A stretch of DNA of 64,000 nt from Blastococcus haudaquaticus (lineage in GTDB: Bacteria > Actinomycetota > Actinomycetes > Mycobacteriales > Geodermatophilaceae): contig NZ_OCNK01000001.1 in the NCBI RefSeq assembly GCF_900230285.1, positions 1,240,001 to 1,304,000 on the forward strand, in the 5' to 3' direction. This document shows, piece after piece, positions 30,654-38,630 of this stretch. The position numbers and the translations under genes were made by a program. Numbering within the stretch: position 1 is the first letter of the stretch; every line of letters begins with the position of its first letter. The notes below the pieces were generated by a model. That model made no database searches and had not been told where the DNA came from. It saw only the letters and a program-made list of their open reading frames with translations.

Positions 30654-31321
30654 CGGGTAGCGGGCACGGCATGGGGGACGAGCGCCTGACGGACGACGCC
30701 GTCGCCCGTGCCGTGCTCGCGCGGTACGGCACGACGTACGCCGAGGAGGCGGGCATCCGGCTCGCCGACGAACCGGCGCCGCTGTTCCAGCTCCTGGTGC
30801 TGGCCCAGCTCCTGTCCGCGCGGATCGGGGCCGGCGTGGCGGTCGCCACGGCGGCAGAGCTGTTCGCCGCGGGCTGGACCACGCCGGCGCGGCTGCGCGA
30901 CGCCGGCCGGGGCCGCGTCGTCGCGGCCCTGGGGCGGGGCGGCTACCGCCGCTACGACGAGCGGACCGCCACCCAGCTGCGGGAGATGACAGAGCTCGTG
31001 CTCGCCCGGTACGACGGCGACCTGCGCGGGCTGGCGGCGGCGTCGGGGCAGGACCCGGGCCGCGCCTCGGTGCTCGTGCAGGAGGTCAAGGGCATCGGGC
31101 CGACCGGTGCGGCGGTCCTCCTCCGCGAGGTCCAGGCCGTGTGGCCCTGGGTGCGGCCCTGCATCGACGGGCGGGCCCGAGCGGGCGCCCGTCGGGTGGG
31201 GCTCCCGGACACCGCTGCAGTGCTGGCCGCACTGGTGGCGGGCGACGACCTCGCGCGGTTCGCCGCAGCCCTGGTGCGCGTCTCCCTGCTGCCGGCGAGC
31301 CAGGACGCGCTGAGCGGCTGA
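30650..31321 (+). CDS. HhH-GPD / endonuclease III-like protein lacking key catalytic residues
   Basis: A 223-residue protein of the HhH-GPD DNA glycosylase fold. [16 protein letters not shown] matches the endonuclease III N-terminal helices and [28 protein letters not shown] the helix-hairpin-helix/GPD region. The catalytic Lys of endonuclease III (GxGRKTA) is Thr here (GIGPTGA), and no C-terminal four-cysteine FeS cluster exists. The GTG at 30650 overlaps the chemoreceptor stop (GTGA); an ATG at 30671 is an alternative. It may be a non-catalytic DNA-binding member. Confidence 0.8.
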   Translation: MTGSGHGMGDERLTDDAVARAVLARYGTTYAEEAGIRLADEPAPLFQLLVLAQLLSARIGAGVAVATAAELFAAGWTTPARLRDAGRGRVVAALGRGGYRRYDERTATQLREMTELVLARYDGDLRGLAAASGQDPGRASVLVQEVKGIGPTGAAVLLREVQAVWPWVRPCIDGRARAGARRVGLPDTAAVLAALVAGDDLARFAAALVRVSLLPASQDALSG

Positions 31322-31344
31322 CCGCCCTGTGGTGAGCTGACCGC

Positions 31345-31437
31345 ATGCACCAGCCCTCCTGGCCGTCGTCCGAGCCCGGCGAGGTCCGGCTGATCGCCGG
31401 CGCCGCCGACCCGGCGCGCAGCTGGACGGTGGCCTGA
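31345..31437 (+). CDS. possible 30-residue peptide upstream of MOSC gene
   Basis: An ATG frame of 30 codons starting MHQPSWPSSEPGEVRLIAGA and ending 14 bp before the MOSC start. It has no strong ribosome site and no recognised homology. It may be a remnant of a larger gene or a non-coding leader. Low confidence. Confidence 0.2.
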   Translation: MHQPSWPSSEPGEVRLIAGAADPARSWTVA

Positions 31438-31450
31438 GGTGGCCGGTCCG

Positions 31451-32182
31451 ATGCGCGTCGCGGAGCTGTGGCGCTACCCGGTCAAGTCGTTGCAGGGCGA
31501 ACGCCTGGCGGCGGCGGAGATCGACGCCCTCGGGATCGCCGGTGACCGTCGCTGGGCGCTGTTCGACCGCACTTCCGGCCTGGGGCTCACCGCGCGGCGG
31601 GTGCCGGAGCTGCTGTTCGGGTCGGCCCGGCTCACCAGTGACGGCGGCGTGGAAGTGGTGCTCCCCGACGGCACGGTGACCACGGACGAGCAGGTCCTCT
31701 CCGACTGGTTGGGCCGGGACGTGGAGCTGCGCGCCGCGTCCGAGCGGGACGACCAGATCCCGACGTACGAGGCCCCGGCGGACGAGGACGTGCCCGACCC
31801 CACCGAGTGGCTGCAGTGGGAGGGCGCCCCCGGGCCGTTCCACGACAGCCCCCGCATCCGGTTGTCGCTGGTCTCCACCGGGACCCTCGGCACCTGGGAC
31901 CGGCGCCGGTTCCGCGCCAACGTCGTCCTGGACGGCGAGGGGGAGGACGAGCTGCGCGGGCGGGAGGCGGACCTCGGCACCGTGCGGCTGCGGGTGGGCA
32001 TCCCCATCGCCCGGTGCGTGATGACCACCCGCCCGCAGCCGGGAGGCATCGGCCGCGACACCTCGGTGCTCAAGACCATCCATCGCGAGCGGGACGGCCA
32101 CCTCGCGGTGCGCGCCGCCGTCCTCGCGGCCGGGACCGTGCGCACCGGCGACGCGCTGGTGGTCGCGGAGTCGGCAGACTGA
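31451..32182 (+). CDS. MOSC domain protein (molybdenum cofactor sulfurase C-terminal type)
   Basis: A 243-residue protein with the N-terminal MOSC beta-barrel (VAELWRYPVKSLQGERL, GIAGDRRWALFD) and the MOSC core ending in IPIARCVMTTRPQ, where the conserved Cys would carry the persulfide or contact molybdenum cofactor. YcbX-like reductive functions are known for relatives. I chose ATG 31451 since GAGGTGG lies 8 nt upstream; a GTG at 31439 is possible. Neighbouring S4 and RNB genes suggest no shared pathway. Confidence 0.9.
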   Translation: MRVAELWRYPVKSLQGERLAAAEIDALGIAGDRRWALFDRTSGLGLTARRVPELLFGSARLTSDGGVEVVLPDGTVTTDEQVLSDWLGRDVELRAASERDDQIPTYEAPADEDVPDPTEWLQWEGAPGPFHDSPRIRLSLVSTGTLGTWDRRRFRANVVLDGEGEDELRGREADLGTVRLRVGIPIARCVMTTRPQPGGIGRDTSVLKTIHRERDGHLAVRAAVLAAGTVRTGDALVVAESAD

Positions 32183-32187
32183 CCGCC

Positions 32188-32403
32188 ATGCGCACCGTCG
32201 ACCTCCGCTCCGGCGAGGACACCATCCGCCTGGGTCAGCTGCTCAAGCTCGTCGACGCCGTCCCGACCGGAGCCCAGGTGAAGGACGTGCTGTTCGCCGG
32301 GACCGTCCGGGTCAACGGCGAGCCGGAGGAGCGCCGAGGGCGCCAGCTGCACCGCGGCGACGTCGTCCAGATCCAGGGCATGGAGGACGTCCGCATCGCG
32401 TGA
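32188..32403 (+). CDS. S4-like RNA-binding protein (YbcJ type)
   Basis: A 71-residue protein of the small S4-domain type. IRLGQLLKLVDAVPTGAQVKD and VRVNGEPEERRGRQLHRGDVV are the alpha-L RNA-binding motif. It consists of nothing but the S4 fold, as in E. coli YbcJ, and probably binds structured RNA. It begins 5 bp after the MOSC stop, suggesting co-transcription. An RNB-family exoribonuclease follows after 70 bp, so the two may act on related RNAs, though that is inference. Confidence 0.88.
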   Translation: MRTVDLRSGEDTIRLGQLLKLVDAVPTGAQVKDVLFAGTVRVNGEPEERRGRQLHRGDVVQIQGMEDVRIA

Positions 32404-32435
32404 CCGAGGGGCGTGCGACCAGCCACTTGGTCCTC

Positions 32436-32449
32436 GTTCCACGTGGAAC
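32436..32449. promoter_or_regulatory. parS-like centromere site
   Basis: GTTCCACGTGGAAC is a perfect 14-bp palindrome and fits the chromosomal parS consensus (TGTTYCACGTGRAACA) at all core positions. It lies in the 70-bp gap between the S4 and RNB genes. parS sites cluster near the origin, and gyrB/gyrA lies 30 kb away. ParB binding is inferred from the motif. Confidence 0.75.
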
Positions 32450-32473
32450 CTCCGGTTCTGCCAGGCTGGCGGC

Positions 32474-33907
32474 ATGGTCCGTGCCCCGATCCGCGTGCCC
32501 CGGTGGCCCGAGGCCGCGACGGAGGGTCCGGACTTCGCGGCGATCCGCGCGGAGTTCGACGTCCCCGAGGAGTTCTCGGCCGACGTCCTGGCCGAGGCCG
32601 AGGACCGGGCCGCGCAGGCGCGTCTTCCCGAGCTGGACGCCACCGACGTCCCGTTCGTCACGCTCGACCCGGTCGGCAGCCGCGACCTGGACCAGGCGGT
32701 GCACCTCGCCGCCCGGGGCGACGGCTACCGGGTGAGCTACGCGATCGCCGACGTCGGGGCGGTCGTCGACCTCAAGGGTCCGCTGGACGGCGAGGCCCGC
32801 CGCCGGGGCCAGACGTTGTACAGCCCCGACCGCCGCACCCCGCTGCACCCGCCGGTGCTGAGCGAGGGCGCGGCCAGCCTCCTCGCCGACCAGCTCCGCG
32901 CGGCGGCCCTCTGGACGATCGACCTGGACGCCGACGGCGAGCCGGTCCGGGTCGAGCTGCGCCGCGCGCGGGTGCGCAGTCGCGCCCAGCTCGACTACCC
33001 CTCCGTGCAGGCGCAGGCCGACGCCGGGACGCTGCCCGAGCCGCTCGCGCTGCTGCCCGAGGTGGGCGCGCTCCTGCAGCGACGGGCCACCGACCGGGGT
33101 GCCATCGAGCTCGGCACGCCGGACCAGGAGGTGGTCGCGACGCCGGACGGCTGGACGCTGGCGTTCCGCGGCGACCTCCCCGTCGAGGGATGGAACGCCG
33201 AGATCTCGCTGCTCACCGGCCGGTGCGCCGCCGGCCTGATGCTCGACGGCGGCGTGGGGCTGCTCCGCACGCTGCCGCCCGCCCCGCCGCAGGACGTCGC
33301 CCGGCTGCGGCAGCTCGCGCCCGCGCTCGGTGTGGACTGGCACGAGGGCCGGGCCCCGGGCGAGGTGATCGCGGGCCTCGACCCCACTCGTCCCGGCCAT
33401 GCCGCCTTCCTGGAGGAGGCCGTGAGCCTGCTGCGCGGAGCCGCGTACACGGCGTTCGACGGCGCACCGCCCGAGCAGCCCGGCCACGGCGGGGTGGGGG
33501 CGCCCTACGCGCACGTCACGGCGCCGCTGCGGCGGCTGGTCGACCGCTTCGGCACCGAGGTCTGCCTCGCGCTGGCGGCGGGCCGGGAGCCGTCGGCGGA
33601 TCTCCGCGCCGCGCTGCCCGGGCTCCCGGCGCTCATGGCGGCGTCGGACCGGCGCACCCGCGAGGTCGAGCGCGCGGTGGTCGACGCCACCGAGGCCTGG
33701 CTGCTGCGCGGCCGGGTGGGGGAGACCTTCTCCGCGGTGGTGGTCGAGGCCGACGACGGACGCGGCACGGTGGTGCTCGACGACCTGGCGATCCGCGGCC
33801 GGTGCACCGGCGCGGGACTGCGCCCGGGCACCCGGGTGCGGGTCCGCCTGGAGGTGGCCGACGTCGTGGGCCGCGTCGTCCGTTTCACGCTGGAGGAGTC
33901 CGCATGA
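32474..33907 (+). CDS. RNB-domain exoribonuclease (RNase II/R family)
   Basis: A 477-residue 3'-5' exoribonuclease-like protein. The RNB active site is intact: TLDPVGSRDLDQAVHL, with the Asp residues that bind Mg, and YAIADVGAVV. The HVTAPLRRLVDRF motif matches the conserved HxTSPLRR block. It lacks N-terminal cold-shock domains, so it is shorter than RNase II/R and belongs to the compact actinobacterial group; a short S1-like barrel ends the protein. ATG at 32474. Its stop overlaps the next ATG (ATGA), implying coupling with the aminotransferase gene. Confidence 0.92.
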   Translation: MVRAPIRVPRWPEAATEGPDFAAIRAEFDVPEEFSADVLAEAEDRAAQARLPELDATDVPFVTLDPVGSRDLDQAVHLAARGDGYRVSYAIADVGAVVDLKGPLDGEARRRGQTLYSPDRRTPLHPPVLSEGAASLLADQLRAAALWTIDLDADGEPVRVELRRARVRSRAQLDYPSVQAQADAGTLPEPLALLPEVGALLQRRATDRGAIELGTPDQEVVATPDGWTLAFRGDLPVEGWNAEISLLTGRCAAGLMLDGGVGLLRTLPPAPPQDVARLRQLAPALGVDWHEGRAPGEVIAGLDPTRPGHAAFLEEAVSLLRGAAYTAFDGAPPEQPGHGGVGAPYAHVTAPLRRLVDRFGTEVCLALAAGREPSADLRAALPGLPALMAASDRRTREVERAVVDATEAWLLRGRVGETFSAVVVEADDGRGTVVLDDLAIRGRCTGAGLRPGTRVRVRLEVADVVGRVVRFTLEESA

Positions 33908-35088
33908 CGCGGGTTCCCTACCTGTCCGCCCGCCTGCAGGGCTTCGGGACGACGGTCTTCGCCGAGATGAGCGCGCTGGCGGTGGCCACCGGCTCGGTGA
34001 ACCTCGGCCAGGGGTTCCCCGACTACCCCGGCCCGCCCGAGGTCCTCGACGTGGCCCGCGCCGCCATCGGCACCGCCGCCGACCAGTACCCGCCCGGTCC
34101 CGGCACCCCGGAGCTGCGGACGGCGGTGGCCGCCCACGTGCAGCGTTTCCGGGGGAGGGCCTACGACGCCGACACGGAGGTCCTGGTCACCGCCGGGGCG
34201 ACCGAGGCCTTGTCGGCGGCGCTGCTCGCCCTGCTGGAGACCGGCGACGAGGTCGTCCTCTTCGAGCCGATGTACGACTGCTACGCGGCGGGCATCGCGA
34301 TGGCCGGCGGCGTGGCCCGGCCGGTGCCGTTGCACCCGCCGGCCGGCGGCGTCGGGACCTGGACCTTCGACCCGGAGGCGCTGCGCGCGGCGATCACCCC
34401 GCGCACCCGCATGCTCCTGCTGAACACCCCGCACAACCCCACCGGGAAGGTGTTCACGGAGGAGGAGCTGGAGCTCCTGGCCGGGCACGTCCTCGAGCAC
34501 GACCTCCTGGTCCTCACCGACGAGGTGTACGAGCACCTGGTCTTCGACGGCACCCGGCACCGGTCGATCGCCGACGTCCCCGGCCTGCGGGACCGGACGC
34601 TGGTCGTCGGGAGCGCCGGCAAGACCTTCAACGTCACCGGCTGGAAGATCGGCTGGATCTGCGGCCCTGCCCCGCTCGTCTCCGCCGTCCGCACGGCCAA
34701 GCAGTTCCTCACCTTCGTCAACGGTGGCCCGTTCCAGCCGGCCGTCGCCGCCGGGCTGGCGCTGCCGGACGCCTATTTCACCGGGCTGGCACAGGACCTG
34801 CAGTACCGCCGGGACGTGCTCGTGCAGGGGCTGGCCGAGGCGGGGCTGCCGGTGATCAGCCCGGAGGCGACCTACTTCGCGACCGTGGACGTCCGCCCGG
34901 TGCAGCCCGACGGCGACGGGCTGGCGTTCTGCCGTGCCCTGCCCGAGCGGGCCGGGGTGGTGGGGGTGCCGACCGGGGTGTTCTACGACCCGGAGCACGC
35001 GCACCTGGGCCGCCACCTGGTGCGGTTCGCCTTCTGCAAGAGCGACGCGGTCCTGGGCGATGCGGTGGAACGGCTGAGGAGGCTCTGA
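33904..35088 (+). CDS. class I/II PLP aminotransferase (DapC / glutamine-transaminase-like)
   Basis: A 394-residue fold-type I aminotransferase. NLGQGFPDYPGPPEV is the substrate-pocket motif of the kynurenine/methionine (YbdL) group; NTPHNPTGKVF, LTDEVYEHLVFD and the PLP lysine in SAGKTFNVTGWKIGW are all present. Annotation as N-succinyldiaminopimelate aminotransferase is common for such proteins. The next gene is an omega-amidase-like hydrolase, a pairing that points to glutamine-dependent transamination of keto acids such as the methionine keto acid. It starts at ATG overlapping the RNB stop. Confidence 0.92.
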   Translation: MTRVPYLSARLQGFGTTVFAEMSALAVATGSVNLGQGFPDYPGPPEVLDVARAAIGTAADQYPPGPGTPELRTAVAAHVQRFRGRAYDADTEVLVTAGATEALSAALLALLETGDEVVLFEPMYDCYAAGIAMAGGVARPVPLHPPAGGVGTWTFDPEALRAAITPRTRMLLLNTPHNPTGKVFTEEELELLAGHVLEHDLLVLTDEVYEHLVFDGTRHRSIADVPGLRDRTLVVGSAGKTFNVTGWKIGWICGPAPLVSAVRTAKQFLTFVNGGPFQPAVAAGLALPDAYFTGLAQDLQYRRDVLVQGLAEAGLPVISPEATYFATVDVRPVQPDGDGLAFCRALPERAGVVGVPTGVFYDPEHAHLGRHLVRFAFCKSDAVLGDAVERLRRL

Positions 35089-35101
35089 TGAGGTGGGTGC
35101 A

Positions 35102-35866
35102 GTGAGGATCGCCGCGGTGCAGCACGACATCGTCTGGGAGGACCGGGACGCCAATTTCGCCCGGCTGGCCCCCCAGGTGGCCCGGGCGGTCGGGGCGGGT
35201 GCGGAGCTGGTGCTGCTCACCGAGACCTTCAGCACCGGGTTCTCGATGACGCCAGGCATCGGCGAGCCGGAGGGCGGCCCGTCGGCGCAGTTCCTCGCGG
35301 GCCAAGCGGCCGAGCACGGCGTGTGGGTGGGCGGCACGTGCCCGGAGATCGCCGACGGGCAGCAGCTGCCCTACAACTCGTTCGTCCTCGCCGGGCCCGA
35401 CGGCACCGTCCACCGCTACCGCAAGCTGCACCCGTTCACCCACGCCGGCGAGCACGAGCGGTTCCGGGCCGGGGAGGGGCCGGTGACCCTGGACGTCGGC
35501 GGGCTCCGCATCACCCCGTTCGTCTGCTACGACCTGCGCTTCGCCGACGTGTTCTGGACGGCGGCGCCGGCCACCGACGTCTACCTGGTCCCCGCCAACT
35601 GGCCCAGCCCCCGGCGACTGCACTGGCAGACGCTGCTGCAGGCGCGGGCCATCGAGAACCAGGCCTACGTCGTGGGGTGCAACCGGGTGGGGACGGCCGG
35701 CGACGGCACCGAGCACGCCGGGGACAGCCGGATCGTGAGCCCCATGGGGGAGCTGCTGGCGACGGCGGCGGGCGTCGAGACGATCGTGCTGGCCGACGTC
35801 GACGCCGCCGAGGTGACGGCGACCCGCGACCGGCTGCGCTTCATCCCCGACCGCCGGGGGAGCTGA
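35102..35866 (+). CDS. carbon-nitrogen hydrolase (nitrilase superfamily, omega-amidase-like)
   Basis: A 254-residue amidase. The nitrilase triad is visible: Glu in LTETFSTGF, Lys in YRKLHPF, Cys in FVCYDLRFADVFW. The last block matches YafV/Nit2 omega-amidases, which hydrolyse alpha-ketoglutaramate. GTG 35102 is preceded by AGGTGG; a GTG at 35093 would add three residues. It is directly downstream of a glutamine-transaminase-like gene, so it likely removes the product of that reaction. Confidence 0.9.
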   Translation: MRIAAVQHDIVWEDRDANFARLAPQVARAVGAGAELVLLTETFSTGFSMTPGIGEPEGGPSAQFLAGQAAEHGVWVGGTCPEIADGQQLPYNSFVLAGPDGTVHRYRKLHPFTHAGEHERFRAGEGPVTLDVGGLRITPFVCYDLRFADVFWTAAPATDVYLVPANWPSPRRLHWQTLLQARAIENQAYVVGCNRVGTAGDGTEHAGDSRIVSPMGELLATAAGVETIVLADVDAAEVTATRDRLRFIPDRRGS

Positions 35867-36004
35867 CCCCGCCGCCGACCTCACCTCGCGACCGCCGTCC
35901 CCGTGCTCCGGCGCGAGGACGGCGACCTCGCGGTCGGGACGGCGAGCGTGGGGGGCACGGACGGGGACTCCCGCCGGAAACGTCCGGGCCCTAGCGTTCC
36001 CCCG

Positions 36005-38626
36005 GTGACCACCCTGACCGGTGCGAGCCGCACCGGATCCGCGCACCTCGCCGCCCAGCTCTCCGCCCCCGCCCGCCGGCTGATGCGCTCCGGCGTCGCC
36101 GGCGCCGGCCTGATGGTGCTCGCCACCCTCGTGGCGCTGGTGTGGGCGAACTCGCCCTGGGCCGACTCCTACGACGAGCTCTGGCACACCGAGCTGGCCC
36201 TCAGCTTCGGCGACTCCGCGATCGCCATGGACCTGCAGCACTGGGTCAACGACGGGCTGATGGTGTTCTTCTTCTTCCTCATCGGCATGGAGGTGCGCCG
36301 CGAGCTGTCGATGGGCGAGCTGGTGCAGCGCAGCCGGCTCACCATCCCGACGCTCGCGGCGGTCGCCGGCCTGGTGATCCCGTCGCTGCTCTACCTGGCC
36401 ATCAACGCCGGCGGCGACGGCGCGGTGGGCTGGGGCATCCCGATGGCCACCGACACCGCCTTCGTGCTCGGCGCGCTGGCGATCTTCGGCCGCCACACGC
36501 CCATACAGCTGCGGGTCTTCCTGCTGTCGCTGTCGGTGGTCGACGACATCGGCGCGCTGAGCGCGATCGCGATCTTCTACTCCGACGAGATCGATCTCCT
36601 CGCCCTGGCGATCGCCGGCCTCTGCGTCCTGGCCTTCATCGGGCTGTCCCGGATGCAGGTCTGGCGGGGGCCGGCCTACTTCGCCGTCGGCGCGGTGATG
36701 TGGGTGGCGATGTACGAGTCGGGCGTGCACGCCACCATCGGCGGCGTCGTCCTGGGGCTGCTGGTCAGCGCCTACCCCCCGCGCCGGGCCGAGGTCGAGC
36801 GGGCCGGGTCGCTGGCCCGGGCGTTCCGCCAGTCACCGGAGCCCTCCCTGGCCCGCGAGGCCAAGCTGTCGGTGGAGCGCGCGATCTCGCCCAACGAGCG
36901 CATCGGCGCGGTCCTCGTGCCGTGGAGCAGTTACGTCGTCGTGCCGGTGTTCGCCCTCGCCAACGCCGGGGTGCGCATCGACGGCACGCTGCTGGAGCGC
37001 GCGCTCACCTCGCCGGTGACCATCGGCGTCTTCGTCGGGCTCGCGGTGGGCAAGCTGCTCGGCGTCGGGCTGGCCGCGGCGCTCGCCGTCCGGCTGCGGC
37101 TCGGCGTCCTCCCGCCCGGGGTCGGCCTCGGCCACGTGTGGAGCGGCGCGGCCCTGACCGGCCTGGGCTTCACCGTCTCGCTGTTCGTCACCGACCTCGC
37201 CTTCGACGACGAGCGGCTCCGCGAGGAGGCGACCATCGGCATCCTCGCCGCCGCCGTGGTCTCCACCGCCCTGGGCGCGCTGTTCTTCCGCGTGCTGGGC
37301 CGGCGCAGCAGCGCCCCCGAGCGGCCGGTCGAGCTCGACCCGCCCGTGGACCCCGCCGTCGACCACGTCCGCGGCCCGGTCGACGCCCCGCTCACCCTCG
37401 TCGAGTACGGCGACATGGAGTGCCCCTTCTGCGGGCGGGCGACCGGCGTGGTGAGCGAGCTGCGCGGGCGCTTCGGCGACGACCTGCGCTACGTCTTCCG
37501 GCACCTGCCGCTGGTGGAGCTGCACCCGCACGCCCAGCTCGCCGCCGAGGCGACCGAGGCGGCCGGCGCCCAGGGCAGGTTCTGGGAGATGCACGACAAG
37601 CTGTTCGCCCACCAGGAGGAGCTGGAGGCGACCGACCTCCTCGACCACGCCTCGGCCCTCGGGCTCGACCTCGAGCGGTTCGCCCGCGAGCTGGGCGACG
37701 GCACCCACGCGCCGCGCATCCGGGACGACGTGGCCGGGGCGGAGGCGAGCGGGGTGGAGGGCACACCGACGTTCTTCGTCAACGGCGTCCGGCACAGTGG
37801 CCGCGCCGGCACCGACGAACTGGCGGCGGCCCTGCTGCGCACGGATCCGCGCGGCACTCCGGTGGAGCGCTCGGTGGCCGGGCCCACGCCAGCCCCGGGA
37901 CCGCGCCCGCCGACCCCGCTCTCCCCACCGGCGAGGCTGCCCGCGGTCGAGGGGCTGGCGGAGACCGAGGACCCGAGCGGCGCCTCACCGCGGCTGGACG
38001 ACCGCCAGCTCGCCGTCCTCCGCCGGGCGGGCCGCCGGCGCACGACGACGGGGGGCGAGGTCCTGGTCCAGGGCGGGGCCAGCGAGTGGGACTTCGTCGT
38101 GGTCCTCGACGGCACCGTCGCGGTCCTCGAGGACCCCGGTCCCGGCGACGGCGACCGGCCGCGCGTGGTCATGGTCGTCGGGCCCGGGCGGTTCCTGGGT
38201 GGGCTCAACATGCTGGCCGGCCAGCGCGCCGTGCGGACGGTGGTCGCCGCGGCTCCCGGGACGGTGGTCACGCTGAGCGTGCAGCGCCTGCGTCAGGTGA
38301 TGAGCGAGGACCGGGAGCTGGCCGACCTCATCATGCGGTCGTTCCTGCTGCGCCGGGCGATGCTGATCGGCAAGGCGACCGGGATCCGCGTCGTCGGGGA
38401 CCGTTCGTGGCCCGCCAGCGTCCAGCTGCAGGCCGTCCTGGACGAGCACGGCATCGCCCACCAGTGGCTGGACCCGGCCGAGCACGAGGCCGCCCGGGCG
38501 GTGCTCGCCGAGAACGCCACCCTGGACGAGGAGCGGCCGGTCGTCGTCGCCTCGGACGGGCGGGTCCTGGTCGACCCCGCGCCCGACGAGGTGCTTCGGG
38601 CGGCAGGGGTGGATCGGGTCGGCTGA
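36005..38626 (+). CDS. nhaA: NhaA antiporter fused to DsbA-like, cNMP-binding and glutaredoxin-like domains
   Basis: An 873-residue fusion. Residues 1 to about 440 form a NhaA Na+/H+ antiporter: FFLIGMEVRRELSMGEL, MATDTAFVLGALAIFG and SVVDDIGALSAIAIF with the paired Asp of the ion site. A DsbA-type thioredoxin domain follows (about 455-625) with CPFC at 473-476 and the cis-Pro loop EGTPTFFVNG. A Pro-rich linker leads to a cyclic-nucleotide-binding-like domain (about 665-790; ...GRFLGGLNMLAGQRAVRT...), then a C-terminal module resembling the glutaredoxin-like domain in cNMP-linked thioredoxin reductases (GIRVVGDRSWPAS...). NhaA-DsbA fusions are known; the last two domains are unusual. Start is GTG. 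Confidence 0.9.
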   Translation: MTTLTGASRTGSAHLAAQLSAPARRLMRSGVAGAGLMVLATLVALVWANSPWADSYDELWHTELALSFGDSAIAMDLQHWVNDGLMVFFFFLIGMEVRRELSMGELVQRSRLTIPTLAAVAGLVIPSLLYLAINAGGDGAVGWGIPMATDTAFVLGALAIFGRHTPIQLRVFLLSLSVVDDIGALSAIAIFYSDEIDLLALAIAGLCVLAFIGLSRMQVWRGPAYFAVGAVMWVAMYESGVHATIGGVVLGLLVSAYPPRRAEVERAGSLARAFRQSPEPSLAREAKLSVERAISPNERIGAVLVPWSSYVVVPVFALANAGVRIDGTLLERALTSPVTIGVFVGLAVGKLLGVGLAAALAVRLRLGVLPPGVGLGHVWSGAALTGLGFTVSLFVTDLAFDDERLREEATIGILAAAVVSTALGALFFRVLGRRSSAPERPVELDPPVDPAVDHVRGPVDAPLTLVEYGDMECPFCGRATGVVSELRGRFGDDLRYVFRHLPLVELHPHAQLAAEATEAAGAQGRFWEMHDKLFAHQEELEATDLLDHASALGLDLERFARELGDGTHAPRIRDDVAGAEASGVEGTPTFFVNGVRHSGRAGTDELAAALLRTDPRGTPVERSVAGPTPAPGPRPPTPLSPPARLPAVEGLAETEDPSGASPRLDDRQLAVLRRAGRRRTTTGGEVLVQGGASEWDFVVVLDGTVAVLEDPGPGDGDRPRVVMVVGPGRFLGGLNMLAGQRAVRTVVAAAPGTVVTLSVQRLRQVMSEDRELADLIMRSFLLRRAMLIGKATGIRVVGDRSWPASVQLQAVLDEHGIAHQWLDPAEHEAARAVLAENATLDEERPVVVASDGRVLVDPAPDEVLRAAGVDRVG

Positions 38627-38630
38627 CCCC

